The notes under the pieces: generated by a model
Told to the model about the DNA's origin: nothing
Seen by the model: only the letters and a program-made list of their open reading frames with translations
Databases searched by the model: none
Assembly (NCBI GenBank): GCA_044226395.1
Contig: JBGAHD010000002.1
Location: forward strand, 372,001-436,000
Reading direction: 5' to 3'
DNA from: JBGAHD01 sp044226395
Lineage (GTDB): Bacteria > Pseudomonadota > Gammaproteobacteria > Xanthomonadales > Ahniellaceae
Length of the DNA stretch: 64,000 nucleotides
Shown here: one piece after another, positions 32,280 through 41,436 of the stretch
Layout of the letters: every line of letters begins with the position of its first letter
Numbering within the stretch: the first letter of the stretch is position 1
Position numbers and translations under genes: made by a program

Positions 32280-32759
32280 CTAGTGCACGGCCTCGCCCTG
32301 CTCCTCGAGCAGGTGGTTTTCGATCCAGGCGTAGGCGGCCTCCTGGCCGGGCTGGTTGAACAGCACGAGCAGCACCACCCATTTGAGGTCATCCAGACCC
32401 AGATCCTCGTCGTCGAGCGCCATGACGCGGTCGAGCACCAGCTCGCGCTGGGCCGCGTCGAGCACGCCCTGTTGCTCCAGAAACATCAAAAAGCCGCGAC
32501 AAGCCACGTCCAGGCGCTCGTTCTCGGCGTCGGCGAACACCCGCACCGGACGCGCGGGGTCGTAAACCACCTCGCCCGGCGAGGGCCGGCGGCGCTCGAG
32601 TTCGTCCAGCCAGTCGAAAGCCTTGGACACCTCGGTGGGCGAAAAGCCGGCCTCGATCAGGGTCGCCTGGAGCGAATCGCGGTCCGGCGCGATCTCGGGT
32701 TCCTCGGCGATGTAGTTCTCGAACAGGTAGACCAGGACATCGAGTACGTTTTCTTTCAT
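32280..32759 (-). CDS. smg: Smg/DUF494 family protein
   Basis: 159 aa from ATG 32759. MKENVLDVLVYLFENYIAEE at the start, and LDDLKWVVLLVLFNQPGQEAA near the end, identify Smg. Small acidic cytosolic protein of unknown function, conserved between dprA and topA in gammaproteobacteria, as here. The region 119-280 bases around its end contains only a palindrome (CCGGTCGG/CCGACCGG near 32168-32185). Confidence 0.93.
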   Translation of the reverse strand: MKENVLDVLVYLFENYIAEEPEIAPDRDSLQATLIEAGFSPTEVSKAFDWLDELERRRPSPGEVVYDPARPVRVFADAENERLDVACRGFLMFLEQQGVLDAAQRELVLDRVMALDDEDLGLDDLKWVVLLVLFNQPGQEAAYAWIENHLLEEQGEAVH

Positions 32760-32944
32760 TCCTTTATCCCCCGTCGCGTGAAGCAAACGCGCCCGCAGGA
32801 CTTCCACCGGCAAACTTCGTGCCGACGGCGTCGATGCGGGATTTCTGCTTGGAAACGGCAGTGGGTCGGTGGCTGCTGTCCGGTCGGGGACCGATCATGC
32901 GCGGGCTCGCCCCATCGGGGCCGGAGCGCGATCCGGAAGTCTCA

Positions 32945-34141
32945 TCAGCAGTCCACCTCGCTCGTGCGCGGACCCGTCACGCTGGGCGCGCCGACGGCGA
33001 TTCGGGCGAAACGCCCGTCTTGGCCGGCGACAACAACGCCTTCAAGTTCCAGCGCGGTCAGCATGGACGACACTTCGGCCGACGTCAACCCGGCGCGCGA
33101 CGCGATTTCGTCGGGGTTTAGCGGGTCGGTACCCAAGGCGGCGAGCAGATGACGCGTGTCGGGATCGTCCATGGCCAGGCCCGACACGTCCGACAGCGGC
33201 GCGATGGGATCGCCGTCGCGCAGGACGCCCAGGGCCTCGCGCAGGTGTTCGCCTTGTTGGCCCAGAAGGCTCGAAAGCGCCGCGCGCACTTCGTCGGCGG
33301 TCTCGACCAGGGTCGCGCCATCGCGCAGCAGGCGATGGCAGCCGCGCGCCAGCGGATGATGAATCGACCCGGGCAGGGCGAAGACCTCGCGCCCGCATTC
33401 GGCGGCCAGGCGCGCGGTGATCAGCGAGCCCGATTCCATGCCCGCCTCGATCACCAGCACGCCCAGCGCCGCCGCCGCGATGATGCGATTGCGGCGTGGA
33501 AAGTGATCGGCGCGCGGCGGCGCGTCGAGCGGCAGTTCGCTGACCAGCGCGCCGTGCTCGGCGATGCGTTCGGCCAGGGCCTCGTGACGGCGTGGATAGA
33601 CGTGCTCCAAGCCCGTGCCGCAGATGGCGATGGTGGGCTCGCCGGCATCGAGCGCGGCCTGATGCGCGGCGCCGTCGATGCCTTGGGCCAGGCCGCTGGT
33701 GATCGTGAGACCTGAGCGAGCCAGCGTGCTGGCGAAATCGCGCGCGTTGGCGGCGCCACCGACGCTCGCGTGCCGCGCGCCGACCACGGCGATCTGCGCG
33801 CGCCACAGCAACCACGGCTCGCCGCGCACGAACAAGGCCACGGGCGGATCGGGCGCGCGGCGCAATTGCGGTGGATAGTCTTCGCCATCGAAGCGCACGA
33901 GGTGATGACGCGGTTGCGAGAGCCAGCGCAGATCGGCGTCGATGCGCGCGATATTCGGCCGCGCGAGCCACGCGCGCGTGGCCGCGGGCAAGCCCCAGGC
34001 GCGCCAGCCTTCCGGCCCTTGGTCGAGCGCGCGGGCCGCGCTGCCACTGCGCGCGAGCACCGCGCGCAAGGTCGCCGGGCCCACGCCGGGCGCGCGCAGC
34101 CAGATCAGCCAAGCGCGGGTTTCGAGGTCGTTGTCGATCAT
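32945..34141 (-). CDS. dprA: DNA-processing protein DprA (Smf)
   Basis: 398 aa from ATG 34141; a longer frame to 34207 adds 22 unconserved residues. DprA loads RecA on incoming single-stranded DNA in transformation. The Rossmann core has VGARHASVGG, SGLAQGIDGAAHQAAL, AICGTGLEHVYPRRHEAL, FPRRNRIIAAAALGVLVIEA and GSLITARLAAECGREVFALPG. The N-terminal SAM-like and the C-terminal winged-helix (LNPDEIASRAGLTSAEVSSM) domains are present. Between LysM and smg, as in relatives. Confidence 0.95.
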   Translation of the reverse strand: MIDNDLETRAWLIWLRAPGVGPATLRAVLARSGSAARALDQGPEGWRAWGLPAATRAWLARPNIARIDADLRWLSQPRHHLVRFDGEDYPPQLRRAPDPPVALFVRGEPWLLWRAQIAVVGARHASVGGAANARDFASTLARSGLTITSGLAQGIDGAAHQAALDAGEPTIAICGTGLEHVYPRRHEALAERIAEHGALVSELPLDAPPRADHFPRRNRIIAAAALGVLVIEAGMESGSLITARLAAECGREVFALPGSIHHPLARGCHRLLRDGATLVETADEVRAALSSLLGQQGEHLREALGVLRDGDPIAPLSDVSGLAMDDPDTRHLLAALGTDPLNPDEIASRAGLTSAEVSSMLTALELEGVVVAGQDGRFARIAVGAPSVTGPRTSEVDC

Positions 34142-34262
34142 GGCCAGATGATCGTGGCGCGCGAACGTGACCGCTGTGGCGAGATGGCGCGACAGGTTGT
34201 CGGCCAATGGCGCATGCGCGTGTCAGCATCAATCGCCTTGACGTTCGCGCGAACACATCCAT

Positions 34263-34304
34263 GGATGTCCTCGACATCGCATCGACGGATGTCCTCGACA
34301 TCGC
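34263..34304. repeat. Short tandem repeat upstream of dprA
   Basis: GGATGTCCTCGACATCGC occurs at 34263-34280 and again, identical, at 34287-34304, a 24-base period. A degenerate third unit (CTCGACATCGCGCGGATGAC) follows to about 34325. It lies in the noncoding gap between dprA and the LysM gene terminator, where dprA's promoter should be. Confidence 0.7.
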
Positions 34305-34348
34305 TCGACATCGCGCGGATGACCTCGACTTCCCACCGCGCTCGCACC

Positions 34349-34380
34349 ACAAAACAGAAGGGCCGCTTTCGCGGCCCTTC
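34349..34380 (-). terminator. Intrinsic terminator of the LysM gene (minus strand)
   Basis: GAAGGGCCGC (34357-34366) and GCGGCCCTTC (34371-34380) form a perfect 10-bp stem. On the minus strand the loop is GAAA and TGTTTTGTGG follows. It lies 28 bases after the LysM gene stop. Confidence 0.8.
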
Positions 34381-34407
34381 GATTTACTCATTCGCGATGA
34401 CTGGCGC

Positions 34408-35592
34408 TCAGTTCACCGGCGCCTGCAGCTTGTCGCCGAGCTTGATCGGGCGAATGCCGTTCATCACCAGGCCGTAGCTGACCTTGTCGAAGGTGCGGAA
34501 GATCATCACGTGGCCGACGAACTCGTCGGGCAGGGTGACCTTGCCCTTGCTCTTCTTGAAGATGGTGCGGGTGTCGTCCTGGGCGTAGCCGATGTCGTCG
34601 CGCACGGTCTCGCCGGGCTCGAAGATCGAATAGACCTGACCGTTGTCGACGCCATCGCGCGCGCCGCGCGACAGGGCCACGACTTGGCGCGGGCCGGCGA
34701 TGCGCAGCGATTCCTGATAGGTCAGCGACATCACGCGCATGTTGTCGGGCACCGACGGCGGCGCGTGCGGGGCGAAGGTCAGGTCGAAGGCCATCGGGTC
34801 GCCCACGATGATCACGTCGCCCTTCTTCACTTCCAGATCGGCATTGCGCACCAGGACCGTGCTCGGGTCGCCCGTGCGCAGCACTTCACCCTGCGCGACT
34901 TCCATGAACTCCTGGCCCAGGAACTCGGTGCGGCTGCGATAGCCCGGCATGGTCAGACGCTCGGCCCACTGGCCGAAAGAATGGCCGCGCTCGGACGTGA
35001 TCTCGGTCGCTTCGGGGTGGCGCTTGCTGCTGCCCCAGGGGAAGTTGTCGGGCACTTCCCAGAACTCGTAGGTCGGACGCATCACGGTGATGCGCGTGCC
35101 CGGCGCCGCGTCGAGGCCGCGCACGTAGACGCGCATGCCTTCGGAGGCGAGCAGGCGGTTTTCCTCGCTGGCCACCACATAGGGCAGCTTCTTGGCCGAA
35201 TCCTTTTCCAGCACGCGGTACTTCTGCAGGAAAGGCAGGACTTCGGACAGCGGGATGGCGGTCACGGCCTCGTCGAGCGACTCGCGTCGCACGCGCGGAC
35301 CGAAGCCGCCTTCGGGCGAGCCCATGATCAGTCGCGCGTGACCGTCGACATAGACCAAGTTGAGCTTGTCGCCCGGATAAATCAGATGCGGATTGGCGAC
35401 CTGGGGATTGGCCTGCCAGATTTCCGGCCACAGCCAGGGCTGCTTGAGGAAACGGCCGGAAATATCCCAGAGGGTGTCACCCTTCTGCACGATGTAGGTG
35501 TCTGGATGGTCGTCGCGAAGCTCGGCATCGGCGGCGAAAACCGCGACGGCGACGGTAAATCCCGCGACAACTGCAAGAATTTGTTTAAGCAT
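34408..35592 (-). CDS. LysM-domain exported protein
   Basis: 394 aa from ATG 35592; a TTG three codons upstream is also possible. Signal peptide MLKQILAVVAGFTVAVAVFA, then one LysM domain (YIVQKGDTLWDISGRFLKQPW, ANPQVANPHLIYPGDKLNLV) that binds peptidoglycan glycan. The remaining 300 residues form a beta-rich domain of unknown role with VKKGDVIIVGDPM and GDKLQAPVN at the end. It diverges from def, the same arrangement seen in many gammaproteobacteria (yciI-less LysM next to dprA/def). Periplasmic. Confidence 0.92.
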   Translation of the reverse strand: MLKQILAVVAGFTVAVAVFAADAELRDDHPDTYIVQKGDTLWDISGRFLKQPWLWPEIWQANPQVANPHLIYPGDKLNLVYVDGHARLIMGSPEGGFGPRVRRESLDEAVTAIPLSEVLPFLQKYRVLEKDSAKKLPYVVASEENRLLASEGMRVYVRGLDAAPGTRITVMRPTYEFWEVPDNFPWGSSKRHPEATEITSERGHSFGQWAERLTMPGYRSRTEFLGQEFMEVAQGEVLRTGDPSTVLVRNADLEVKKGDVIIVGDPMAFDLTFAPHAPPSVPDNMRVMSLTYQESLRIAGPRQVVALSRGARDGVDNGQVYSIFEPGETVRDDIGYAQDDTRTIFKKSKGKVTLPDEFVGHVMIFRTFDKVSYGLVMNGIRPIKLGDKLQAPVN

Positions 35593-35753
35593 GATGGCCA
35601 AATCCCTGATCCCCCGGGGTTTCCCGAGTGTATCGAAAATTTTCGGGCGTGGAAATGACGTCCCCGGGCCAGTCCCGGAGCTCCCCGGTTTCCACCCCCC
35701 GGAAAGCAGCTACCGTCTTGATATCGCGCCTGTTTCCCCGCATTGTGGGACGC

Positions 35754-36281
35754 ATGGCCAAGCTCACTATCCTTGAATTTCCGGACCCGCGACTGCGAAC
35801 CAAGGCGCAGCCCGTGGAACGGATCGACGATCCGCAGCTCCAGCGACTGATCGACGACATGTTCGAAACCATGTACGCGGCGCCCGGCGTCGGCCTGGCC
35901 GCGACCCAGGTCAATGTACACAAGCGCTTCATGGTGATCGACGTTTCGGAAGACAAAGACCAGCCCCGGGTCTTCATCAATCCGCAGATCACCGCGAAGG
36001 ACGGCGTGGAGACCTATCAGGAAGGCTGTCTGTCCTTCCCGGGCATCTATGCCGACGTCGAGCGCGCCGCGCGCATTCGCGTGGCCGCGATCGATCGCCA
36101 CGGCAAGCCGTTCGAGATCGAGGCCGATGGCCTGCTCGCGATCTGCGTGCAGCACGAGATCGATCATCTCGAGGGCAAGGTCTTTGTCGATTACCTCTCG
36201 CCGTTCAAGCGCGAGCAGGTGCGCAAGAAGCTGGAAAAGCAGCAGCGCCGCGGTGGCGCGCCGAGCGAACGCTCGGCCTGA
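35754..36281 (+). CDS. def: Peptide deformylase
   Basis: 175 aa from ATG 35754. It removes the formyl group from nascent N-terminal methionine. All three metal-site motifs are present: GVGLAATQ, EGCLSFPG and HEIDHLEG. The N-terminal MAKLTILEFPDPRLRTKA is canonical. Starts the rightward block def-fmt-rsmB-DUF4390-ntrY; about 95 bases before fmt. Confidence 0.97.
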   Translation: MAKLTILEFPDPRLRTKAQPVERIDDPQLQRLIDDMFETMYAAPGVGLAATQVNVHKRFMVIDVSEDKDQPRVFINPQITAKDGVETYQEGCLSFPGIYADVERAARIRVAAIDRHGKPFEIEADGLLAICVQHEIDHLEGKVFVDYLSPFKREQVRKKLEKQQRRGGAPSERSA

Positions 36282-36375
36282 TCGCCCGCGTCTTGAGTTC
36301 ACGCCGCGCCGGGGGCGCGGCCCGCCGTGTCATCATCGCCGGCGCCGCGCGAGCGGCCGCCATGGGACGAATAGC

Positions 36376-37317
36376 GTGAGTCAAAGCCTGCGCCTGGTCT
36401 TCGCCGGGACCCCGGAATTCGCCGTGCCCTGCCTGCGCGCGACGCTGGCCAGTGGCCATCAGGTCGTGGGCGTGTACACGCAACCCGACCGACCCGCCGG
36501 GCGCGGCCGTCAGCCGCAGGCGAGTCCGGTCAAGCAAGTCGCGATCGACGCCGGCGTGCCGGTGTTTCAGCCTGAAACCCTGCGCACGGTCGAAGCGCGC
36601 CAAGCCCTGCGCGCGCTCGCGCCGGATCTGATGATCGTGGTCGCCTACGGCCTAATCCTGCCCAAGTCGGTGCTCGCGACGCCGCGTCATGGCTGCTGGA
36701 ACGTGCACGCCTCGCTGTTGCCGCGCTGGCGCGGCGCGGCGCCGATTCAACGCGCGATCGAAGCCGGCGACGCCGAGACCGGCGTGTGCCTGATGCAGAT
36801 GGAAGCCGGCCTCGACACCGGCCCCGTGTTGCTGTCGCTGGCCACGCCAATCACGCGCGAGGACACCGGCGGCGCGCTGCACGATCGCCTCGCCGCGCTC
36901 GGCGCGCAGGTGCTCAAGGACGGTTTGACCTTGCTGACCTTGGGCCTGCGTCCGCAGGCGCAGCCGCAATCCGAGATTGGCGTGACGTACGCGCGCAAGC
37001 TCGACAAGGCCGAAGCACGCCTCGATCTGCGCGCGCCGGCCCTGATGCTGGAACGCCAAGTGCGCGCGTTCTCGCCCTGGCCCGTGGCCGAACTCGAACT
37101 CGGCGGCGAACGCCTGCGCGTGCACGAAGCACGCGCGCTCGACGGCGCGAGCACGCGCGTCGCGCCCGGCGGCATCATCGCCGCCACGCGCGAAGGTTTG
37201 GATCTAGCCACCGGCGATGGCGTGCTGCGCCTGACCCGCGTGCAGCGCGAAGGCGGCAAGGTCGTCGCCATCGCCGACTTCTTGAACGCGCGCCAGGATC
37301 TGCGCCAATCCTCGTGA
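36376..37317 (+). CDS. fmt: Methionyl-tRNA formyltransferase
   Basis: 313 aa from GTG 36376 (VSQSLRLVFAGTPEFAVPCL). It formylates initiator Met-tRNA with 10-formyl-tetrahydrofolate. Catalytic and folate motifs: VVAYGLILP, WNVHASLLPRWRGAAPIQ with the HASLLPR signature, and GLDTGPVL. The C-terminal OB-like domain follows from about residue 205. Its TGA overlaps the rsmB GTG start by 4 bases. Confidence 0.97.
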   Translation: MSQSLRLVFAGTPEFAVPCLRATLASGHQVVGVYTQPDRPAGRGRQPQASPVKQVAIDAGVPVFQPETLRTVEARQALRALAPDLMIVVAYGLILPKSVLATPRHGCWNVHASLLPRWRGAAPIQRAIEAGDAETGVCLMQMEAGLDTGPVLLSLATPITREDTGGALHDRLAALGAQVLKDGLTLLTLGLRPQAQPQSEIGVTYARKLDKAEARLDLRAPALMLERQVRAFSPWPVAELELGGERLRVHEARALDGASTRVAPGGIIAATREGLDLATGDGVLRLTRVQREGGKVVAIADFLNARQDLRQSS

Positions 37318-38639
37318 ACGACACGCGCGCGCCACAAACCGGCCAGACCCGCGCGCAGGCCGCGCGCGTGCTGCAACGCGTGCTCGATCGCGGCGAAGCG
37401 CTCGATCGCGCCCTGCTCGATGCCGACAAGACCCTGCGCGATCCGCGCGATCGCGCGCTGTTGCGCGCCATCGTGCTGGCGACCGTGCGCGGCGTGTATC
37501 ACTTGCAGACGCGGCTCGCGAGTTTGCTCGAGAAACCGCTGAGCCCGCGCGATCGCGTCATCCATGCCTTGCTGCTCGCGGCGCTCGCGCAGCTCGAAGG
37601 CGAGATCACGCCCGCCTACGCCGTGATCGACGGCAGCGTCGAGGCCGCGCGCCAACTCGAGCGTCCGCGCCTGGCGGGCCTGGTCAACGCGATCCTGCGC
37701 CGCGCGCAACGCGAGCCCGCGCGCGCCGACGATCCGAGCCTCGGCGACGAGCAACGTCACGACCATCCCGCCTGGCTGATCGAACGCCTGCGCGCGGATT
37801 GGCCGCGCGAGTGGCAGCAGATCCTCGCCGCCAACAATCACCGCGCGCCGCTGACGCTGCGCGTGCATCGCGGCCGCACGGATGTGGCGCGGTACAGCGA
37901 GCGTCTGAGCGCCGCGGGCATCGCGCATCGACGGCTCGAAGGACTGGCCGACGCGATCGCGCTCGACGACGGCATCGAAGTCACCACCCTGCCCGGCTTC
38001 GCCGAAGGCGAGGTCTCGGTGCAGGACGGCGCGGCCCAACTCGCGGCCGACGTGCTCGACGCGCGCGATGGTCTGCGCGTGCTTGATGCCTGCGCCGCGC
38101 CGGGCGGCAAGACCGCGCACGTGCTCGAACACGCGCCCCAGGTCGACCTGCTCGCGCTCGACATTCACCGCGACCGCTGCGCCTTGATCGAGACCACGCT
38201 GCGCCGCCTGCAACTGCGCGCCACGGTGCGCGCGGCCGATGCGACGAAGCCCAAGACGTGGTGGGATGGCCGACCCTTCGACCGCATCTTGATCGACGCG
38301 CCGTGCACGGGCACGGGCGTGATTCGTCGTCATCCCGACATTCGCCTGCTGCGTCGGGCCGAGGATGTGCGCGCGTTGATGGCGCGTCAGGATGCCCTGC
38401 TCGACGCGCTCTGGCCTTTGCTGGCACCGGGGGGCCGGCTAGTCTATTCGACGTGCTCGGTGCTGGCCGATGAGAACGAACGACGCGTCGCCGCCTTTCT
38501 CGAACGCACGCCCGCCGCGCGGGCGCTCGACGCCGTGCCGGCGTGGTTCGGTCGCGGCACCGGCGCGGGCCGGCAGAACTTGCCGGGCGGGCACGATCTC
38601 GATGGTTTCTACTATGCCGTGCTCGCGCCTCGCGCGTGA
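37314..38639 (+). CDS. rsmB: 16S rRNA (cytosine-967-C5)-methyltransferase
   Basis: 441 aa from GTG 37314. N-terminal NusB-like domain (TRAQAARVLQRVLDRGEAL to about 140) and C-terminal SAM domain. The latter has DACAAPGGKTAHVLE, ALDIHRDR, the catalytic cysteines in DAPCTGTGVIRRHPD and YSTCSV. Translationally coupled to fmt, and the downstream DUF4390 gene starts within its last 26 bases. Confidence 0.96.
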   Translation: MNDTRAPQTGQTRAQAARVLQRVLDRGEALDRALLDADKTLRDPRDRALLRAIVLATVRGVYHLQTRLASLLEKPLSPRDRVIHALLLAALAQLEGEITPAYAVIDGSVEAARQLERPRLAGLVNAILRRAQREPARADDPSLGDEQRHDHPAWLIERLRADWPREWQQILAANNHRAPLTLRVHRGRTDVARYSERLSAAGIAHRRLEGLADAIALDDGIEVTTLPGFAEGEVSVQDGAAQLAADVLDARDGLRVLDACAAPGGKTAHVLEHAPQVDLLALDIHRDRCALIETTLRRLQLRATVRAADATKPKTWWDGRPFDRILIDAPCTGTGVIRRHPDIRLLRRAEDVRALMARQDALLDALWPLLAPGGRLVYSTCSVLADENERRVAAFLERTPAARALDAVPAWFGRGTGAGRQNLPGGHDLDGFYYAVLAPRA

Positions 38640-39201
38640 GCGCGCGCTCTCGGGATTCGCGCGCCGACTGGCGCGCGGCGTGTTGATTGGCTTCATGCTG
38701 GCGCTGCTCGCGGCGTGCTCGACGCAAGACGATGACGGTGCGCGCGTGCGCATCGTCGGCGCGCGCGTGTTGAGCGGCGGCGTGCCCGCGCTCGACGCCG
38801 AACTGGCCCTGCGCTTTTCGCCCACGATGCTGCAAGCGCTCGAGCGCGGCATCCCGCTGACCTTGAAGTTCAGCCTCTCCGCGCGCGGCGCGCATACGCG
38901 GCTCGATGTCGAGCGCCGCCTGCGCGTGCGTTACGTGCCCTTGGCGCAGCAATACCAGGTCGAGGATCTCGATCGCGGCGTCACGCGCAATTTCGCGCGG
39001 CGCGCCTTGTTGCTGGCCTGGTTCGATCACGTGCATCTGCCGCTCGACACAACGTGGCAGCGGCTGCCCGACGACACGCGCTACGCGCTGAGCATGGCGC
39101 TCGACACCGTCGCCCTGCCCGGTCCCTTGCGACTGCCCGCGTTGATCTCGGGCGATTGGCGCTTCGACAGCGAGAGTTACGCGTGGACCGCCGGCGCCTG
39201 A
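38614..39201 (+). CDS. DUF4390 lipoprotein
   Basis: 195 aa if the ATG at 38614 is used; the true start may be a little later (GTG 38680 or ATG 38695). The signal region ends in a lipobox LLAAC, so it is probably a lipoprotein. The domain has VRIVGARVLSGGVPALDAEL, IPLTLKFSLSARG, VRYVPLAQQYQVEDL and SGDWRFDSESYAWT. DUF4390 proteins lie between rsmB and ntrY in xanthomonads and related genera. Function unknown; the tail is coupled to ntrY by a 19-base overlap. Confidence 0.85.
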   Translation: MPCSRLARERALSGFARRLARGVLIGFMLALLAACSTQDDDGARVRIVGARVLSGGVPALDAELALRFSPTMLQALERGIPLTLKFSLSARGAHTRLDVERRLRVRYVPLAQQYQVEDLDRGVTRNFARRALLLAWFDHVHLPLDTTWQRLPDDTRYALSMALDTVALPGPLRLPALISGDWRFDSESYAWTAGA

Positions 39202-41351
39202 TTCGCTACGTCTTCGGCGGGCTGCCGGCGCTGGCGCTGGTGGCGCTGCTGTTCGGCGCGTTGTTCCTGGCGGGCGATGCCGAGGCCGACGTCAGTCGTC
39301 TCGGTCGCTGGTCACCGTGGTTGTATGGCGGCGCGCTCGCGGCCTTGATCGTCTTGATCGCCGCGATCGCGCGGCAGCTGTGGCAGTTGGCCGCGGCCTG
39401 GCGCGCGCGCGCGCCGGGTTCGCGCCTGGCCACGCGTTGGACCATCGCGCTGGTGCTGCTGGCGGTGCCGCCGGTGGTCTTGGTCTACGCCTTCAGCATC
39501 AAGTTTCTAAACACCACGATCGACACCTGGTTCAACGTGCGCGTGGAGCGCGCGCTCGACGATGCCTTGTCGCTGGGCCGCCTGTTCCTCGACGCCGAAG
39601 TCGACCGCGCGCGCGTCGCCACGGCCGAGCAAGTCGAGACTTTGCGCGCCATGCCGCGCGAATCCTGGCAGACCGAGCTCGAAGACGCCGCCGATCGCGG
39701 TGGCGCGCTGCAATTGGCGATCTTCGGCGATGCCGGCGCGGTGCTCGCTTCGGTCGCCGCCGATCCGCGCTTGTTGATTCCCGCGCCGCCCGACGACGCG
39801 ACCTTGCTGCGCGTGCGCGGCGGCGCGGTCGAGGCCGTGTCCGAGCCGCTGGGCGACGATCTGGTGGTGCGCGTCGTGCGCGCGCTCGATGGCGCCACGG
39901 TGCTGCAAGCCATCTACGCCCTGCCCACGCGCGCGCAACCGCTGGCGCAGAACATCCAGTCGAGTTGGCACGACTATCAGCGCCTGAATTTTCTGCGCAG
40001 TTCGCTCAAGCTCACCTTCACGCTGATCTTGAGCGCGGTGTTGTTGTTGTCGCTGCTGCTCGCGGTGCTGGCGGCGCTGCGCGTCGCGCACCGACAAGTG
40101 CGACCGGTCGCCGATTTGGCGCGCGCGACGCAGGAGGTGGCGGCCGGCAAGTTCGATCGCGAACTCGCGGCCGGTGGCGATGACGAGATCGGTTTTCTCA
40201 CGGTGTCTTTCAATCGCATGATTCGCCAGCTCGCCGACGCCAGCCGCGCCACGCGCGAAAGCCAGGCCGAGACCGAACGCGAACGCGCGCATCTGCAAAC
40301 CGTGCTCGAACGCTTGTCCACCGGCGTGTTGAGCTTCGACGCCGATGGCCGCTTGAACACGGCCAATGCCGCCGCCGACACCTTGCTTGGCGTCGCGCTG
40401 GAGCCCTGGCTGGAGCGGCCGCTCGCCGATCTCGGCGAGGCGCATCCGCGTTTGGCGCCGCTGACGAGGCTACTCACCACGCGCGCGATCGAAGGCGCGC
40501 GCGAATGGCGCGAGGAAGTGCGCCTGGGCGAGTTCGCGCCCGACGACACCACCGCCGCGCGCGTGCTGATGGTGCGCGGCGCGGCGTTGCCGCCCGAAGT
40601 TGCGGGCGAGGAACGCCGCGCGCGCGGTTATGTCGCCGTGTTCGACGACCAGACCGTGCTCAATCAAATTCAACGCGAAGCCGCGTGGTCGGAAGTCGCG
40701 CGACGGCTCGCGCATGAGATCAAGAACCCGCTCACGCCGATTCAGCTCGCTGCCGAACGCGTCAAGCATCGCCTGCGCGGCAAGCTCACGCCCGACGACG
40801 CGGCCGTGCTCGACAAGGCCACGCACACCATCGTCGCCCAGGTCGAAGCCCTGAAGTCCATGGTCAATGCCTTCGGCGACTACGCGCGGCCGCCGCAATT
40901 GCAGCTGGCGCCGCTCAAGCTCAATGGCCTCGTCGGCGAAGTGCTGGATCTGTACGAGGCCGACGCGCGCGTGCAGCTCACGCGCGCGCTCGATGTCGGC
41001 GATCCGCAAATCCGCGGCGATGCCGGACGCCTGCGCCAGCTGCTGCATAACCTGATCAAGAACGCGATCGAGGCCTCGCCGGAATCGGCGCGCATCGAAG
41101 TAAGCACGCGCATCGAAGACGATGCCGACGCGCGCCGCGTGATCCTGATCGTGAGCGATCACGGCGCGGGCCTGCCGGCGGGATTCGACGAGTCCTGGTT
41201 CGAGCCCTATCGCACCAGCAAGGTCAAGGGCACGGGCCTGGGCCTGGCCGTGGTGCGCAAGGTCGCCGAGGAACACGGCGGCAGCGTGCGCGCCGAGGCG
41301 CGGCCCGGCGGCGGCGCCAGTTTCATCGTCGCGCTGCCGCGCGCCGCTTGA
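39183..41351 (+). CDS. ntrY: NtrY-type membrane sensor histidine kinase
   Basis: 722 aa from GTG 39183. Three N-terminal helices, an extracytoplasmic region of about 180 residues, a fourth helix (LTFTLILSAVLLLSLLLAVL), a HAMP domain, a PAS domain and the kinase. Phospho-acceptor His511 lies in RRLAHEIKNPLTPIQLA; the N box is LLHNLIKNAIEA, and the G boxes are SDHGAGLP and GTGLGLAVV. In other bacteria NtrYX senses redox or nitrogen state. Its normal partner ntrX is not the next gene: three envelope genes (41437-45875) lie between. Confidence 0.93.
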   Translation: MDRRRLIRYVFGGLPALALVALLFGALFLAGDAEADVSRLGRWSPWLYGGALAALIVLIAAIARQLWQLAAAWRARAPGSRLATRWTIALVLLAVPPVVLVYAFSIKFLNTTIDTWFNVRVERALDDALSLGRLFLDAEVDRARVATAEQVETLRAMPRESWQTELEDAADRGGALQLAIFGDAGAVLASVAADPRLLIPAPPDDATLLRVRGGAVEAVSEPLGDDLVVRVVRALDGATVLQAIYALPTRAQPLAQNIQSSWHDYQRLNFLRSSLKLTFTLILSAVLLLSLLLAVLAALRVAHRQVRPVADLARATQEVAAGKFDRELAAGGDDEIGFLTVSFNRMIRQLADASRATRESQAETERERAHLQTVLERLSTGVLSFDADGRLNTANAAADTLLGVALEPWLERPLADLGEAHPRLAPLTRLLTTRAIEGAREWREEVRLGEFAPDDTTAARVLMVRGAALPPEVAGEERRARGYVAVFDDQTVLNQIQREAAWSEVARRLAHEIKNPLTPIQLAAERVKHRLRGKLTPDDAAVLDKATHTIVAQVEALKSMVNAFGDYARPPQLQLAPLKLNGLVGEVLDLYEADARVQLTRALDVGDPQIRGDAGRLRQLLHNLIKNAIEASPESARIEVSTRIEDDADARRVILIVSDHGAGLPAGFDESWFEPYRTSKVKGTGLGLAVVRKVAEEHGGSVRAEARPGGGASFIVALPRAA

Positions 41352-41436
41352 TCTTCGCGCGGGTCGCACGGCCGCGGGCACGCAGGGCGGCGACGCGCTG
41401 TGCGAGAATCCGCGCTCGTTCGCCGACACCTGCCTC

